From the NCBI GenBank assembly GCA_046156035.1, contig JBJXEW010000053.1, positions 62,001-126,000 of the forward strand: 64,000 bases of DNA, read 5' to 3'. Below are positions 16,986 to 26,222 of the stretch, piece after piece. The position numbers were made by a program, and so were the translations under genes. Origin of the DNA: JAEUIX01 sp046156035. Its GTDB lineage: Bacteria > Planctomycetota > Phycisphaerae > Phycisphaerales > UBA1924. Under the pieces are notes generated by a model. The model ran no database searches and was not told the origin of the DNA. It saw only the letters and a program-made list of their open reading frames with translations. The first letter of the stretch is position 1; every line of letters begins with the position of its first letter.

Positions 16986-17582
16986 ATGTGCGAGAAGTCT
17001 TGGGAACAAACCCTTCACCTTTCCAAACTCGATGCCGCTGAGCGCCAGTTCAAGCTCGCTGTCCAGCTTTTCTTCCAAAGGGCGGATCCAGTCGGTACCT
17101 ATGCCCTTGCTTGTGCTTCTGTACAAATTCTGTCAGACCTCTTGTCCGCCGCTGGTGCCGGAGGACTCTCACGGAATCCGCACTTGATCCCAGAGGGGCG
17201 CTTCAATGAGTGGAGGAACGCGATCAAGCGACCCGAGAACTTCTTGAAGCACGCGGAACGCGATCCCGGGGCGATGCTGGAGTTCAATACGGGGGTGATC
17301 CCGGTGACCCTTCTCGAATGCGCTCTGCTGCTTGAGATCGTCGCTCAGCGGGTGATGGTGGAGACGCGCATGTTCACGATTTGGATGATGCACGCGTACC
17401 CCGAAATGTTCCGCCTGGAGCCTGAGCAGCACGCGGCGCTCCAACACCTGGACAAGAACAATTTCGAGGAGTGGCTGGCGGCTCTTGACGATCGAACGGG
17501 GGAGATCGGCAAATTGATGGAATCTTGGAAACCGCGACCCATGCCAAAGACACCGTATGACATCCGCCTTGGCACGCCATGA
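16986..17582 (+). CDS. Hypothetical protein
   Basis: I do not recognise this 198-residue protein. It is mostly helical by eye, with no signal peptide or membrane segment. Notable stretches are ERQFKLAVQLFFQRADPVG, AVQ-like CASVQILSDLLSAAG, and RPENFLKHAERDPGAMLEF. Bases look less G+C-rich than in neighbouring housekeeping genes, as in the preceding dockerin gene, which could mean later arrival. The ATG at 16986 (MCEKSWEQTLHLSKLDAAER) is the most natural start; an upstream GTG or other start cannot be excluded. It is convergent with the WYL regulator. Confidence 0.6.
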   Translation: MCEKSWEQTLHLSKLDAAERQFKLAVQLFFQRADPVGTYALACASVQILSDLLSAAGAGGLSRNPHLIPEGRFNEWRNAIKRPENFLKHAERDPGAMLEFNTGVIPVTLLECALLLEIVAQRVMVETRMFTIWMMHAYPEMFRLEPEQHAALQHLDKNNFEEWLAALDDRTGEIGKLMESWKPRPMPKTPYDIRLGTP

Positions 17583-17628
17583 GGGCTATCTACCAACTGG
17601 AACCAGTCCCCCCACGCCTCACTCCCCA

Positions 17629-18618
17629 TCACGCCTTCCCATACATCGCGCTCGTCTGCCCCGCCAACTCCCTCACCCGCTCCGCCAACTCCTTCGGCTT
17701 CATCACGCGACAGTGCGGCCCGCGTGCCAGCACCCACCACACGATCTCGTCCAGCCCGCTCACCGTGCAGCGGAAGGTGATGCGTCCGTCGTCGTGCTCC
17801 TCGATCTCCTGCGTCGGGTGCCACTGCGTGTCCACGATGTTCTGGCCGAACGCGGCATCGAAGTCGATCTCCACGTCGTAGTCCTTCTTGCCGCGCACCA
17901 TCTGCCAGGCGTTGCCGCGCACGTCTTCGAGGGCGAAGTCTTTGGGGATGGTGTAGGGCTTGTCGGTGAGGCGGGCCATGCCGAAGCGGCTGAGTTTCAG
18001 GCTCCGGACTTCTTTGCGGCCCGCGTGGTAGCCGACGGCGTACCACGAGCGCACGCTGAAGACGAGGCCATACGGGTTGAACAAAAAAGTTTCGGCCGCG
18101 CCCTTGCCGCTGGCGCCGGTGCGGTCGAGAGATTCGTAGCGGCATTCGAGGCTCACGCGCTTGGCGAGGGCGAGGCGGACTTTCTCGTAGACATCCGCGT
18201 AGGCGTCGCTCTGGGCGCTCTGGGCCGTCTGGATGGTGACGGCGCCGGCGAGGGCTTCGAGCTCGGTGCGTAACTCCTCCGGCAGCAGCGAGCGCACCTT
18301 GGCCATCGCCTTCCATGCCGGGCGCATCATGCCGATCTGGTCTTTGCCGGCGATGTGCTCGCAGAGGAGCGTGAGGGCGAGTGCCTCATCGCCGGTGAGG
18401 TGGACGGGCGGCAGGAAGAAGTCGCCCGCGACGCGGTACCCGTCCGTGGCCGTGTCAAACACCAGCGGCACCTTCGTCGCCTCCAGCGCCTTCAGGTCTC
18501 GGTAAATCGACCGCTGCGTGACGTCGAGTTCCTTCGCCAGCCGCGCGGCGTTCCACCCCGGCCCGGTCTGCACCAGCGTGAGAATCCGGATCAGCCTGTG
18601 GATGCGTGAGTAGTCCAT
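17629..18618 (-). CDS. WYL-domain transcriptional regulator
   Basis: A 329-residue DNA-binding regulator. An N-terminal winged helix-turn-helix (GWNAARLAKELDVTQRSIYR, residues about 21-40) is followed by a WYL ligand-sensing domain, with the signature region RSWYAVGYHAGRKEVRSLKL and the C-terminal extension ending GLDEIVWWVLARGPHCRVM. Such proteins often respond to nucleic acid or nucleotide signals, for example in DNA damage or phage defence, but no defence gene is adjacent. It ends a - strand pair with the ABC ATPase, which begins upstream at 19767. Confidence 0.9.
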   Translation of the reverse strand: MDYSRIHRLIRILTLVQTGPGWNAARLAKELDVTQRSIYRDLKALEATKVPLVFDTATDGYRVAGDFFLPPVHLTGDEALALTLLCEHIAGKDQIGMMRPAWKAMAKVRSLLPEELRTELEALAGAVTIQTAQSAQSDAYADVYEKVRLALAKRVSLECRYESLDRTGASGKGAAETFLFNPYGLVFSVRSWYAVGYHAGRKEVRSLKLSRFGMARLTDKPYTIPKDFALEDVRGNAWQMVRGKKDYDVEIDFDAAFGQNIVDTQWHPTQEIEEHDDGRITFRCTVSGLDEIVWWVLARGPHCRVMKPKELAERVRELAGQTSAMYGKA

Positions 18619-18624
18619 GCGCGG

Positions 18625-19767
18625 CTACAAGGTCAGGTTGCGGCCGAAGTCGCCCGGCTCGAAAACATGTACCGCCGCCGGGTCAATCGTCAGCGTCAGC
18701 ATCGTGCCCGGCGCCAACCCATCGCGCACGGGCGTGCGGGCCACGATGCGCGTGCCGGCGGGCGTGGCACCGATGGCATCCATCACATCGCCGAGCGGCT
18801 CGACAACATCCACGCGCACGGAGAGGGTCGCCCCGGCCCCGCTCGCGTGCCCGTTCAGGGTCGCCACATCCGCGAGCGATTGCGGGCGAAAACCCACGAC
18901 CACCTCCTGCCCCAGCCGTCCCGCCAGCGCGGCGTGGGTGCGCTCAGGCAGGTTCAAGCGAGCAGGCACACCCGCCGCGGCACCGGCATGCTCCACTGCC
19001 ACCAGCCCGCCGCCTGCCGCGCGTTCCAGCAGCGCGGGCACAAAGTTCATCGGCGGCGTGCCTACGAACCCCGCAACAAAGCGGTTTGCCGGCCTGCGAT
19101 ACACCTCCATGGGCGGCGCGGCCTGCTGGATCAACCCCCCGTGCATGACCACGATCCGGTCCCCCAGCGTCATCGCCTCTTCCTGATCGTGCGTCACGTA
19201 GATGGTGGTGGTCTTCAGTCGCTGCTGGAGGGCTTTGATGTCCGTGCGCGTGGTGATGCGGAGTTTGGCATCAAGGTTGGAGAGCGGCTCATCGAACAAG
19301 AAGGCCTTGGGCTCGCGCACGATCGCGCGGCCGACAGCGACACGCTGCCGCTGGCCACCCGAAAGGGCCTTGGGCTTGCGGTCGAGGAGGCCTTCGAGGC
19401 CGAGCATGGTGGCGGCGTGGTTGACGCGGCGCTGGATTTCGGCCTTGGGGATGCCGCGGAGGGAGAGGGCGAAGGCCATGTTTTTGTAGACCGTCATGTG
19501 GGGGTAGAGGGCGTAGTTCTGGAAGACCATGGCGATGTCGCGGTCTTTGGGGTGGACCTTGTTCACCACCCGCTCGCCGATGGAGATTTCGCCCGCCGTG
19601 ATCTCCTCCAGACCGGCGATCATCCGCAGCGTGGTGCTCTTGCCGCAGCCGGAAGGGCCGACGAAGACGACGAACTCGCCGTCGGCGGTTTGCAGGTTGA
19701 AATCTTTGACGGCGACGACGCCGTTTGGATAACTCTTGTTCACGCCGCTGAGCCGCACGGTGGCCAT
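18625..19767 (-). CDS. ABC transporter ATP-binding protein, UgpC/MsmX/MalK family
   Basis: This 380-residue ATPase energises carbohydrate ABC importers. The Walker A is GPSGCGKSTTLRMIAGLEEI, the signature LSGGQRQRVAVGRAIVREP, and Walker B AFLFDEPLSNLDAKLR. A C-terminal TOBE-type domain (residues about 240-380) is typical of MalK/UgpC. The upstream in-frame extension to 19830 lacks family similarity, so ATG 19767 is used. No permease or binding-protein genes are nearby, consistent with a shared multitask ATPase such as MsmX. Confidence 0.92.
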   Translation of the reverse strand: MATVRLSGVNKSYPNGVVAVKDFNLQTADGEFVVFVGPSGCGKSTTLRMIAGLEEITAGEISIGERVVNKVHPKDRDIAMVFQNYALYPHMTVYKNMAFALSLRGIPKAEIQRRVNHAATMLGLEGLLDRKPKALSGGQRQRVAVGRAIVREPKAFLFDEPLSNLDAKLRITTRTDIKALQQRLKTTTIYVTHDQEEAMTLGDRIVVMHGGLIQQAAPPMEVYRRPANRFVAGFVGTPPMNFVPALLERAAGGGLVAVEHAGAAAGVPARLNLPERTHAALAGRLGQEVVVGFRPQSLADVATLNGHASGAGATLSVRVDVVEPLGDVMDAIGATPAGTRIVARTPVRDGLAPGTMLTLTIDPAAVHVFEPGDFGRNLTL

Positions 19768-19862
19768 GTGGGCGGATGGTAGCGGAATGCCCAAGGCGCT
19801 GGGCATCGGGCGGGGCACGCCGCAGCCCACTCGGAGAGTGGGGGTACCCGAGACAGAGCGGC

Positions 19863-21050
19863 TCAGCGGCGGTGGACGGTGACGGTCCAGGAGGAGGAGT
19901 CGCCGCCATCGTGGACGAAGTTGCCCGTGCCGGTGTAGCGGCGTTCCTGAATGGAGATCTTGTACGCGTCGGCCTCGATGTTAAAGGCTGCGGTGCCGGA
20001 GGCGGAGGTGTGCACGCTTGCTTGGTTGAGGAAGTGGCGTGTGGGGATGCCGAATTGGGCGGCGGCGGTGACGCCGATGAAGGCGGGGCGGAGTTCGAAG
20101 CCGATGTTGGCGGCGGTGGTGTAGAACGTGACCGACCAGTTCATGACGGCGGTGCCGGCGGGCAGGACGACGCCGTAGCGCTCCGTGCCGAAGATGTCCT
20201 GGAAGCTGGAGGCGGGGGTGTTGGAAAAGGCGCCGGAGGTCTCGGCGTGGGATTCGATGACGACGCCGCCCAGGCCGCCGTTGTCAGCGCGCAGGGCCCG
20301 GGGCGCGCTGGCGATGAGGTGGCGGGGGTCGAGAACAACAAAGTCGGGGCCCGCGGCGGGATCGTTCACCGCGATCTGGAGCCAACGGGGAGCGGTGAAC
20401 ATGTCCGGGCCGAAGTCCAGGAGCGTGGAGATGATGCCGTCGGCGGCGGTGATGCCGTATTTCTCAACCAGCGGGCCGATGGAGAAGCCGCCGGAAGGCG
20501 CGTCGAAGAGTTGGAATTGCAGATTCACCACGCCGCTCACGGGCACGCCGCCCGAGACAAGGCGACCCTGGTAACTGACGGCGTCGTCGCAGGGGCCTTG
20601 CACGTTGAGGACGGCGGACCCTACAGCGCCGTTGAAGCCGCCGATGCGGATCCAATAGGTGGTTCCCGCGGCGGCATCAAAGGCGAGCGATGACGGGTTG
20701 GTGAGGACCGCTCCGCACGCCGTCGTGTCGTCGTTGCAGGAGACGACGATTCCCCCTCCCGAGGGGCAGGCGGTGAAGACATCAAGCACGGTGTCGAAGT
20801 TGGAGCCGCAGGTGGTGACGGAGACGGGCCCGGCGCATGCGGGTGTGAAGCGGAGCCAGACGTCGTTGCCGGAGGGCGCGCACGCCGAGGAAGGGCCGTC
20901 GCTCGTGGCAGCGGTGGTGGAGAAGCGGTGGGTGCCGCCGCCGATGGCGGGGGCGGACCCGCAGGCGTCGGCCGGTGTTTGGGCATGCGCGGGCGCGAGG
21001 AGGAAACCGCAGGCCAGCGTGGCCGCGAGGGTGGTGGGGAGGCGTGGCAT
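19863..21050 (-). CDS. Secreted protein of unknown function
   Basis: The 395-residue product has a signal peptide (MPRLPTTLAATLACGFLLAP, cleavage after AHA). The N-terminal half contains a bacterial pre-peptidase-like beta region (GNDVWLRFTPACAGPVSVTT, Cys pairs, TTYWIRIGGFNGAVGSAVL), as seen in many planctomycete extracellular proteins. The middle has YQGRLVSGGVPVSGVVNLQF, resembling the tail-fibre-like domain that often opens secreted repeat proteins in this phylum. The end is beta-rich. No anchoring motif is visible. It stands alone on the minus strand. Confidence 0.72.
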   Translation of the reverse strand: MPRLPTTLAATLACGFLLAPAHAQTPADACGSAPAIGGGTHRFSTTAATSDGPSSACAPSGNDVWLRFTPACAGPVSVTTCGSNFDTVLDVFTACPSGGGIVVSCNDDTTACGAVLTNPSSLAFDAAAGTTYWIRIGGFNGAVGSAVLNVQGPCDDAVSYQGRLVSGGVPVSGVVNLQFQLFDAPSGGFSIGPLVEKYGITAADGIISTLLDFGPDMFTAPRWLQIAVNDPAAGPDFVVLDPRHLIASAPRALRADNGGLGGVVIESHAETSGAFSNTPASSFQDIFGTERYGVVLPAGTAVMNWSVTFYTTAANIGFELRPAFIGVTAAAQFGIPTRHFLNQASVHTSASGTAAFNIEADAYKISIQERRYTGTGNFVHDGGDSSSWTVTVHRR

Positions 21051-21100
21051 GTGGTGGTTCCTTGTGAGGCGGGAGGGACGGCGGGGACGCAGGGGCACGG

Positions 21101-21127
21101 GAAGGCGGACGGGACGTCCGCCCCACC
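21101..21127. repeat. Dispersed palindromic repeat, GGACGTCC type, copy 3
   Basis: This 27-bp unit is the exact reverse complement of 8074-8100. It lies upstream of the secreted-protein gene and downstream of the YhaM-like gene. Confidence 0.8.
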
Positions 21128-21153
21128 AAAGCCGCCCCACCAGGGCCAAAGAC

Positions 21154-22158
21154 TTAGTCGGCAAGCGGGTCGGGGCGGAAGAGTTTGGTGTCGAGGGCCC
21201 ACTGCTTCTCGGTGAAGTTGCCGTTGAGCGCAACGGGGTTGGCACGGTCCGGGCGCGCGGCGACGAGGGCGTAGGTGGTCTTGGCGTCGAGGTTGTCGAG
21301 GAGCGAGACGAGGATGGCCTCGGGGGTCATGGGGGGCTTGGCCGCGCCGAACTCGGGCTTTTCGTGGTGGGAGAGGATGATGTGCTGGAGGACGAGCACG
21401 GCGTGCTTGGGGAGGCGCTGGCCGGTGGCGCGGATGACCTGCTGGGCGCGGTCATGGAGCATGATGGCGCCCTCGACGATGTGGCCGATGAGTTCGCCGC
21501 GGTCGGTGTAGGTGAAGGCGCGGTCGTAGACGAGTTCGCGGGTTTTGCCTAGGTCGTGCAGGAAGAGTCCGATGAGCACGATGTCGCGGTTGATGCGCGG
21601 GTAGAGCGGGCAGACGGCGCTCGCCAGGCGCAGGAGCATCAGCGTGTGCTCGAGCAGGCCGCCGAGGTAGGCGTGGTGCATGCTCTTGGCGGCCGGGCAG
21701 CGGCGGAAGGCGTCCATGAGGGCCTCGTCGTCGAGGTAGACCTTGGCGAGGGCCTTCATGCCGGGGTGCTGGAGGGTGTCCAGCAGGGCACCAACCTCGG
21801 CGAACATCTCATCGACGTTGTGCTGGGTGGTGGGGAGGAGTTCGCCCATCTGGTCCGGGCTGGGGTCGGCCGGCTCGATGTTGCGGATGATGAGTTGGAG
21901 TTCGCCCTGGTAGGGCTGGGTTTCACCCTCGACGTAGACGAAGCCCTCGGTGGGGATGCGGCGGAACTGTTCGGGCTCGATGGACCACATGCGGCCGGGC
22001 ATCTCGCCGGTCTTGTCGCGGATGAGGCACTTGAGGAACGGCTTGTCGTTCTTGGTGCGGCCGAGTTGTGCGTTGGAGATGCAGAAGAGGCCGGAGATGT
22101 ATTCCGCGGCGTCAAAGTCGCGGATGAAGCGGCGCACACCGTTGGCAGTGGGAGACAT
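21154..22158 (-). CDS. 3'-5' exoribonuclease YhaM-like (OB fold plus HD domain)
   Basis: The 334-residue protein has an N-terminal OB fold (KPFLKCLIRDKTGEMPGRMW, residues about 40-60) and a C-terminal HD hydrolase domain. Its metal ligands appear in HHAYLGGLLEHTLMLLRLA, FLHDLGKTREL, ELIGHIVEGA and LSHHEKPEFG. This order and length match YhaM/CbfA-type 3'-5' nucleases that trim RNA and single-stranded DNA. It diverges from rlmE, another RNA-related gene, across an 81-bp gap that holds three TTGACG-like hexamers. Confidence 0.88.
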   Translation of the reverse strand: MSPTANGVRRFIRDFDAAEYISGLFCISNAQLGRTKNDKPFLKCLIRDKTGEMPGRMWSIEPEQFRRIPTEGFVYVEGETQPYQGELQLIIRNIEPADPSPDQMGELLPTTQHNVDEMFAEVGALLDTLQHPGMKALAKVYLDDEALMDAFRRCPAAKSMHHAYLGGLLEHTLMLLRLASAVCPLYPRINRDIVLIGLFLHDLGKTRELVYDRAFTYTDRGELIGHIVEGAIMLHDRAQQVIRATGQRLPKHAVLVLQHIILSHHEKPEFGAAKPPMTPEAILVSLLDNLDAKTTYALVAARPDRANPVALNGNFTEKQWALDTKLFRPDPLAD

Positions 22159-22239
22159 GGGGGGAGTGTAGGAGTTGACGCCTTGACGGGTTGACGAGGG
22201 TGAGCCTGAGGCCTTGTGTCACGGCGTGTACGCTTGTGG

Positions 22240-22965
22240 ATGCCTCGCAAGCGTGAACTGCACGACCACTACTTCAAGAAGGCCAAGGCCGAGGGGTACG
22301 CCGCGCGGTCGGCGTACAAACTGATCCAGATCAACGATCGGCGGCACATCCTGGGGCCGCGGATGAGTGTGCTGGACCTGGGGTGTGCGCCGGGATCGTG
22401 GATGCAGGTGGCGGCGCAGAAGGTGGGGGCGAACGGGCGCGTGGTTGGGCTGGACCTGGCCGAGACGACGGCGGACCTGCCGGAGTGGGCGGTGCCGCTG
22501 GTGGGCGATGTGTTCGCCTATCCACCCGTGGACCTGCTGGCCGCGGCGGGGCTGGCACCCACGCAGGGGTTTGACGTAGTGCTGAGCGACATGGCCCCCA
22601 ACACGACGGGATCGGGGGACCACTTCAAGAGCGTGGAGTTGTGCCGGCGGGTGCTGGCCCTCCTCCCCACACTCCTGCGCGGCGGGGGCTCGCTCGCCAT
22701 GAAGGTCTTCGAGGGTGAGGAGTATGCCGCCCTCGTCAAAGAAACCACCACGCTCTTCGGCTTCTGCCGCGGCTACCGCCCCGAGGCCACGCGCGATCTC
22801 TCCCCTGAAATGTTCATCATCGGCGACCTCTACCGCGGCCCGCGCAGTGCCCCGGGCGTGGCGCCACCGGATGCCCGCGCTGGCCTGGCACCCAGTGCGC
22901 CCAAGCCTCGCCCGGGGTGGGGTGATGGCCCGGGTCGCAAGGGCGGTGGGGGGGGCGGGCGATGA
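22240..22965 (+). CDS. rlmE: 23S rRNA 2'-O-methyltransferase RlmE (FtsJ/RrmJ)
   Basis: RlmE methylates the 2'-OH of a conserved uridine in the 23S A-loop. The SAM motif is VLDLGCAPGSWMQVAAQKVG, and the KDKE tetrad Lys/Asp/Lys/Glu can be placed in SAYKLIQIN, VVLSDMAPN, LAMKVFEGEEY and the Glu of YRPEATRDLSPEMFIIG. The N-terminus RSAYKLIQINDR is characteristic. It ends in a G/P/R-rich tail of about 40 residues not found in E. coli RlmE. ATG 22240 gives the usual start; a GTG at 22216 is in frame. The stop overlaps the BatA-like start (ATGATG). Confidence 0.93.
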   Translation: MPRKRELHDHYFKKAKAEGYAARSAYKLIQINDRRHILGPRMSVLDLGCAPGSWMQVAAQKVGANGRVVGLDLAETTADLPEWAVPLVGDVFAYPPVDLLAAAGLAPTQGFDVVLSDMAPNTTGSGDHFKSVELCRRVLALLPTLLRGGGSLAMKVFEGEEYAALVKETTTLFGFCRGYRPEATRDLSPEMFIIGDLYRGPRSAPGVAPPDARAGLAPSAPKPRPGWGDGPGRKGGGGGGR

Positions 22966-25070
22966 TGTTCGCGAGTCCGCTGGCAGGGTTGGTGGCCGCG
23001 GCGGTTGCGGGGCCGGTGTTGCTGGCGCTGTACCTGCTGCGGTTGCGGCGGCGGCCGCTGCGCGTGGGCAGCACGATGCTGTGGGAGCGGGCGGTGCAGG
23101 ACTTGCAGGTGAACGTGCCGCTGCGGTGGCTACGGGTGTCGATGCCGCTGGTGTTGCAGGCGATGGCGCTGCTGGGTGTGTGTGTGGCGCTGGCTCGCCC
23201 GGTGTTCAACCCGCTGGGTGGTGGCGGAGGCGGGCGCGTGGTGCTGCTGATCGACCGGTCGGGCGTGATGTGCGCGCTGGATGGGAAGGGGTCGGCCGAG
23301 GGGGTGGCCGTGTCGAGGCTGGAAGAGGCGAAGGCGGCGGCGCTGGAGACGATCGATGCGCTGCGCCGATCGGGGCAGGCGACGGAGGTGATGGTCGTGC
23401 AGTTTGCGCACAGCCCGCAGGTGCTGGCGGCGTTCACCAGCGACCTGCCCACGCTGCATGAGGCGGTGCGGTCCATCATGCCGACGGACCAGCCGGCGGA
23501 CCTGATGGCCGCGCTGAAGATTCTCGAGCCGTTTGTTGCACCCCCCCCGCCCGCGCTGGAGCGCAGCGGTGAGGATGAGCCGTCTGCGGCCGGCGTGCTG
23601 GAGGTGCTGGTGTTTTCGTGCGGAGCGCTGGAAGACCGGGCGGGTGCCGGGCCTGCCGATCGCGCGACCGCCGCGGCAACGGCGCGTGCGCCGCGCGGGA
23701 TCCGGGCGCGCCTGGTTCGGGCGGGGCCGACGGAGGACCGCGGGGCGGAGGTGGCGGGCGGCGCGGCACGAGCGAACTTGGGCATCCTCGCCTTCAGCGC
23801 GCGAAGGGAGAACGACGACCCGGCGACGCTGCGCGTGTTTGTGCGCGTGGGGAACGCGGGCGCGGCACCCGTGGAGACGACGGTCCGGCTGGCGTTCGAG
23901 GGGCGCGAGCCGGAGTTGGCCAGCGTGGTGGTGCCGGGCGCGACGGGCACCGCGGGCGCGGCGCGAGCGGGTGAGGCGTCGGTGAACTTCTCCATCAGTG
24001 AGACAGACGGCGGCGTGCTGGTGTGCCAGTTGCCGGGCGTGGGAGACGCAGACTTGCTGCCCAGCGACGACAGCGCAGCGTTGGTGATCGGGCCTGCACG
24101 GCGGCCGCGCATTCTGCTGGTGGGCGCTGGCGGTGGAGAGGCGCCGGACCCGTTCTTGCGCTCCGGGCTGGCGGCAATCGAGCCTGAGCGTCTGGAAGAG
24201 ACGGATGCGCTCGGGTATGAGCGGCGGGCGGGCGACGGCACCATCGCGCGAGACTTTGACCTGGTGGTGCTGGACAGGGCGAGAGTGCGGGGTGCGCCCG
24301 GCGTCGCGACGATGGCGTTTGCGTGTGCGCCGCCGCTTCCGGGTGTTGCGGTCGCGGCGCAGACGGGCGTGGAGGCTTCGCGCGCCTTGGTGTGGGACCG
24401 GCGGCACCCTGTGCTGCGGCACGCGCCGCTGGACGGGTTGTTCGTTTCGCCGCCGATGAACCTGCGGATCGCCGGTGATTCGCCGCTGAAGGTGGCGACG
24501 CTGGCGGAGGGCGAGCAGGGCCCGCTCATCGCGGCCATCAGCGAGGACGCGGGCGCGGGGGCCGGGGGGGGCGGAGAGCCGGGCCGCAGGCACCTGGTGG
24601 TGGCGTTTGAACTGGCGCGGAGCAACTGGGGCCCGGACCCGAGTTTTCCGGTGTTTCTGGCGGCGGCGGTGGACTGGCTGACGCTGCGGGCTCAGTCGCA
24701 GAGCGGGCGAGCGTTCACCACGTTTGAGGTGGTGCCGGTCGTGCCTGCTCCCGGCAGCGCGGCTCTTGAAGTTGTGGGGCCGGTGTCGCTGGTGGTGAGG
24801 GCCACGACAGGCACGCTCGTGGGACCGCTTGAACGGGCCGGGCTGTACAGGGTGTCGGGCGCGGCGGGCATGGAGGCTGTGGCGGTGAACACGTTTGACG
24901 AACGTGCCACCAGCCTTGCGGGGTCGGGCACGCTGCCGATGATTGGCGATGCTGGTGAGGCTGTGAGCGCGGGCTCCGGGCCGCGTGAGGTGTGGCACTG
25001 GTTTGTGCTTGCGGCGCTGGTGCTGGCGACGGCGGAGTGGTTTGTGTACGCCTGGCAGATGCGCGGGTGA
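22962..25070 (+). CDS. BatA-domain membrane protein with von Willebrand A region
   Basis: The 702-residue protein begins with the BatA-type membrane unit (LAGLVAAAVAGPVLLALYLL, then LRRRPLRVGSTMLWERAVQD and a second membrane helix), followed by a VWA domain. The metal-site motif reads VVLLIDRSGVM, so the third residue of the usual DxSxS is Val rather than Ser. A long variable region and a C-terminal membrane helix (WHWFVLAALVLATAEWFVYA) follow. Planctomycete relatives occur with MoxR and DUF58 genes, but neither is here; it overlaps rlmE by 4 bp. A scaffold or stress-sensor role is inferred. Confidence 0.82.
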   Translation: MMFASPLAGLVAAAVAGPVLLALYLLRLRRRPLRVGSTMLWERAVQDLQVNVPLRWLRVSMPLVLQAMALLGVCVALARPVFNPLGGGGGGRVVLLIDRSGVMCALDGKGSAEGVAVSRLEEAKAAALETIDALRRSGQATEVMVVQFAHSPQVLAAFTSDLPTLHEAVRSIMPTDQPADLMAALKILEPFVAPPPPALERSGEDEPSAAGVLEVLVFSCGALEDRAGAGPADRATAAATARAPRGIRARLVRAGPTEDRGAEVAGGAARANLGILAFSARRENDDPATLRVFVRVGNAGAAPVETTVRLAFEGREPELASVVVPGATGTAGAARAGEASVNFSISETDGGVLVCQLPGVGDADLLPSDDSAALVIGPARRPRILLVGAGGGEAPDPFLRSGLAAIEPERLEETDALGYERRAGDGTIARDFDLVVLDRARVRGAPGVATMAFACAPPLPGVAVAAQTGVEASRALVWDRRHPVLRHAPLDGLFVSPPMNLRIAGDSPLKVATLAEGEQGPLIAAISEDAGAGAGGGGEPGRRHLVVAFELARSNWGPDPSFPVFLAAAVDWLTLRAQSQSGRAFTTFEVVPVVPAPGSAALEVVGPVSLVVRATTGTLVGPLERAGLYRVSGAAGMEAVAVNTFDERATSLAGSGTLPMIGDAGEAVSAGSGPREVWHWFVLAALVLATAEWFVYAWQMRG

Positions 25071-25082
25071 AGACCGGGGGCA

Positions 25083-25829
25083 TCATTTGCCCGCGGGCGT
25101 GGTCTGCACCGGGCGCGGGGCGTCATCGCCCATGGCGCGGTTCAGCAGACGGCCCACGCGCTGGTCGCGTGCCCGATCATCGGTGAACATGTCGCTTACG
25201 CGGGCGGCGACGCGGCTGAGGCGCTGGCCTTCGGCCAGGGCGCGGGCCGCCGCGGCGGTGGCGAGCGGGTCCGAGGGCGTGGGGTTGGCCGGGGCGGGGG
25301 GCGTATCGAGGATGCGCGTGGATTGGGCGACGTTCGTGAGGGCGGTGGAGGGCATGGCGGTGGTGTCGCTGGTGTCGAGCCGATCCTGTCCGGCAACGCG
25401 TGCGCTGAGCGCTGTGCTGACGGGCGCGGCTGCCGCGGCACCGCCGGGGACGGAGCCGAGGAAGAACTCGGTGGCGGGGGGCACGAGGGGCTTGGTGCCC
25501 TCTTTGGTCATGTCGTACTGCGAGCGCGGGAAGACGGCGATCACCCCGCCATCTACACGGGCGAACCATCCGGCGTACTTCGAGGGGGAGTCTCGGGGAA
25601 TCTGGTAGACCTCGCGGAAGCCGCGCGGCTGGAGGAGGTCCGGCGGTTGCACGCGGTTGCTGGTGCGCAGGGGGCCCACGTCGGCCTCGGTCTGCTCCAC
25701 TTTCCGCAGGTCTTGCGGGCGCAGGCCGGGGGGCGGGCCGGGCGAGGGCGCGGGCGGCGGTGTGGGCCGTGCGGGCAGGCCGGGCTCCGCGGCCAGCAAA
25801 GCGAGCAGGATGGCGGAGGAGAAGACCAC
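25083..25829 (-). CDS. Hypothetical Pro/Ala-rich secreted protein
   Basis: A 248-residue protein with a short hydrophobic N-terminus (FSSAILLALLAA) that could be a signal peptide, followed by a proline-rich linker (PARPTPPPAPSPGPPPG). A middle segment (YQIPRDSPSKYAGWFARVDG, VIAVFPRSQYDMTKEG) looks folded; the rest is Ala/Thr-rich. I know no family for it. It is 18 bp downstream of queF on the same strand and likely co-transcribed with the TPR gene and queF. Confidence 0.6.
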   Translation of the reverse strand: MVFSSAILLALLAAEPGLPARPTPPPAPSPGPPPGLRPQDLRKVEQTEADVGPLRTSNRVQPPDLLQPRGFREVYQIPRDSPSKYAGWFARVDGGVIAVFPRSQYDMTKEGTKPLVPPATEFFLGSVPGGAAAAAPVSTALSARVAGQDRLDTSDTTAMPSTALTNVAQSTRILDTPPAPANPTPSDPLATAAAARALAEGQRLSRVAARVSDMFTDDRARDQRVGRLLNRAMGDDAPRPVQTTPAGK

Positions 25830-25847
25830 GGGGAAAAGGATATCGGC

Positions 25848-26222
25848 TCAGCGCTTCCACTGGGCGGGGACTCTTCCGTGTTCTGCCCGGATCACCGAGC
25901 GGATCCCGCCGCGCCCGCGCCACGAGGTTTCGACGACCAGCCATGCGGGCGAGAGCAGGGCAACGAGGTGATCGCGGATGGTGCCCGTGACGGCCTCGTA
26001 GTAGATGCCCTCGTTGCGGAAGGACTGGAAGTAGAGTTTGAGGCTCTTGAGTTCCACGCAGCCGCGCCTCGAGAGGGCGGGCTGGTAGCGGAGCGTGACG
26101 GTGCCGAAGTCGGGGTGGCCGGTTTTGGGACAGACGGACGTGAACTCGTCGGCGATGTGCTCGATGACGATCGGGCGCTTGGAGGGGGTGGCGAAGGTGT
26201 CGAGGAGTTTGGCGTCGGGCAT
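25848..26222 (-). CDS. queF: NADPH-dependent 7-cyano-7-deazaguanine reductase
   Basis: QueF reduces preQ0 to preQ1 in queuosine synthesis. The 124-residue product is the short, unimodular (YkvM-type) form. The catalytic Cys and Asp are in TSVCPKTGHPDFG and the QueF motif is ELKSLKLYFQSFRNEGIYYE. The start (ATG 26222) overlaps the stop of the TPR gene by one base (TGATG), so translation is coupled. An upstream in-frame extension lies entirely inside the TPR gene and is not used. No other que gene is in the window. Confidence 0.94.
   Translation of the reverse strand: MPDAKLLDTFATPSKRPIVIEHIADEFTSVCPKTGHPDFGTVTLRYQPALSRRGCVELKSLKLYFQSFRNEGIYYEAVTGTIRDHLVALLSPAWLVVETSWRGRGGIRSVIRAEHGRVPAQWKR

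Noticed and set aside
17629..19767. Defence island around the WYL regulator
   Set aside because: WYL proteins often mark phage-defence loci, but the neighbours are a sugar-type ABC ATPase, a hypothetical and secreted proteins; no nuclease, helicase or toxin pair is present.
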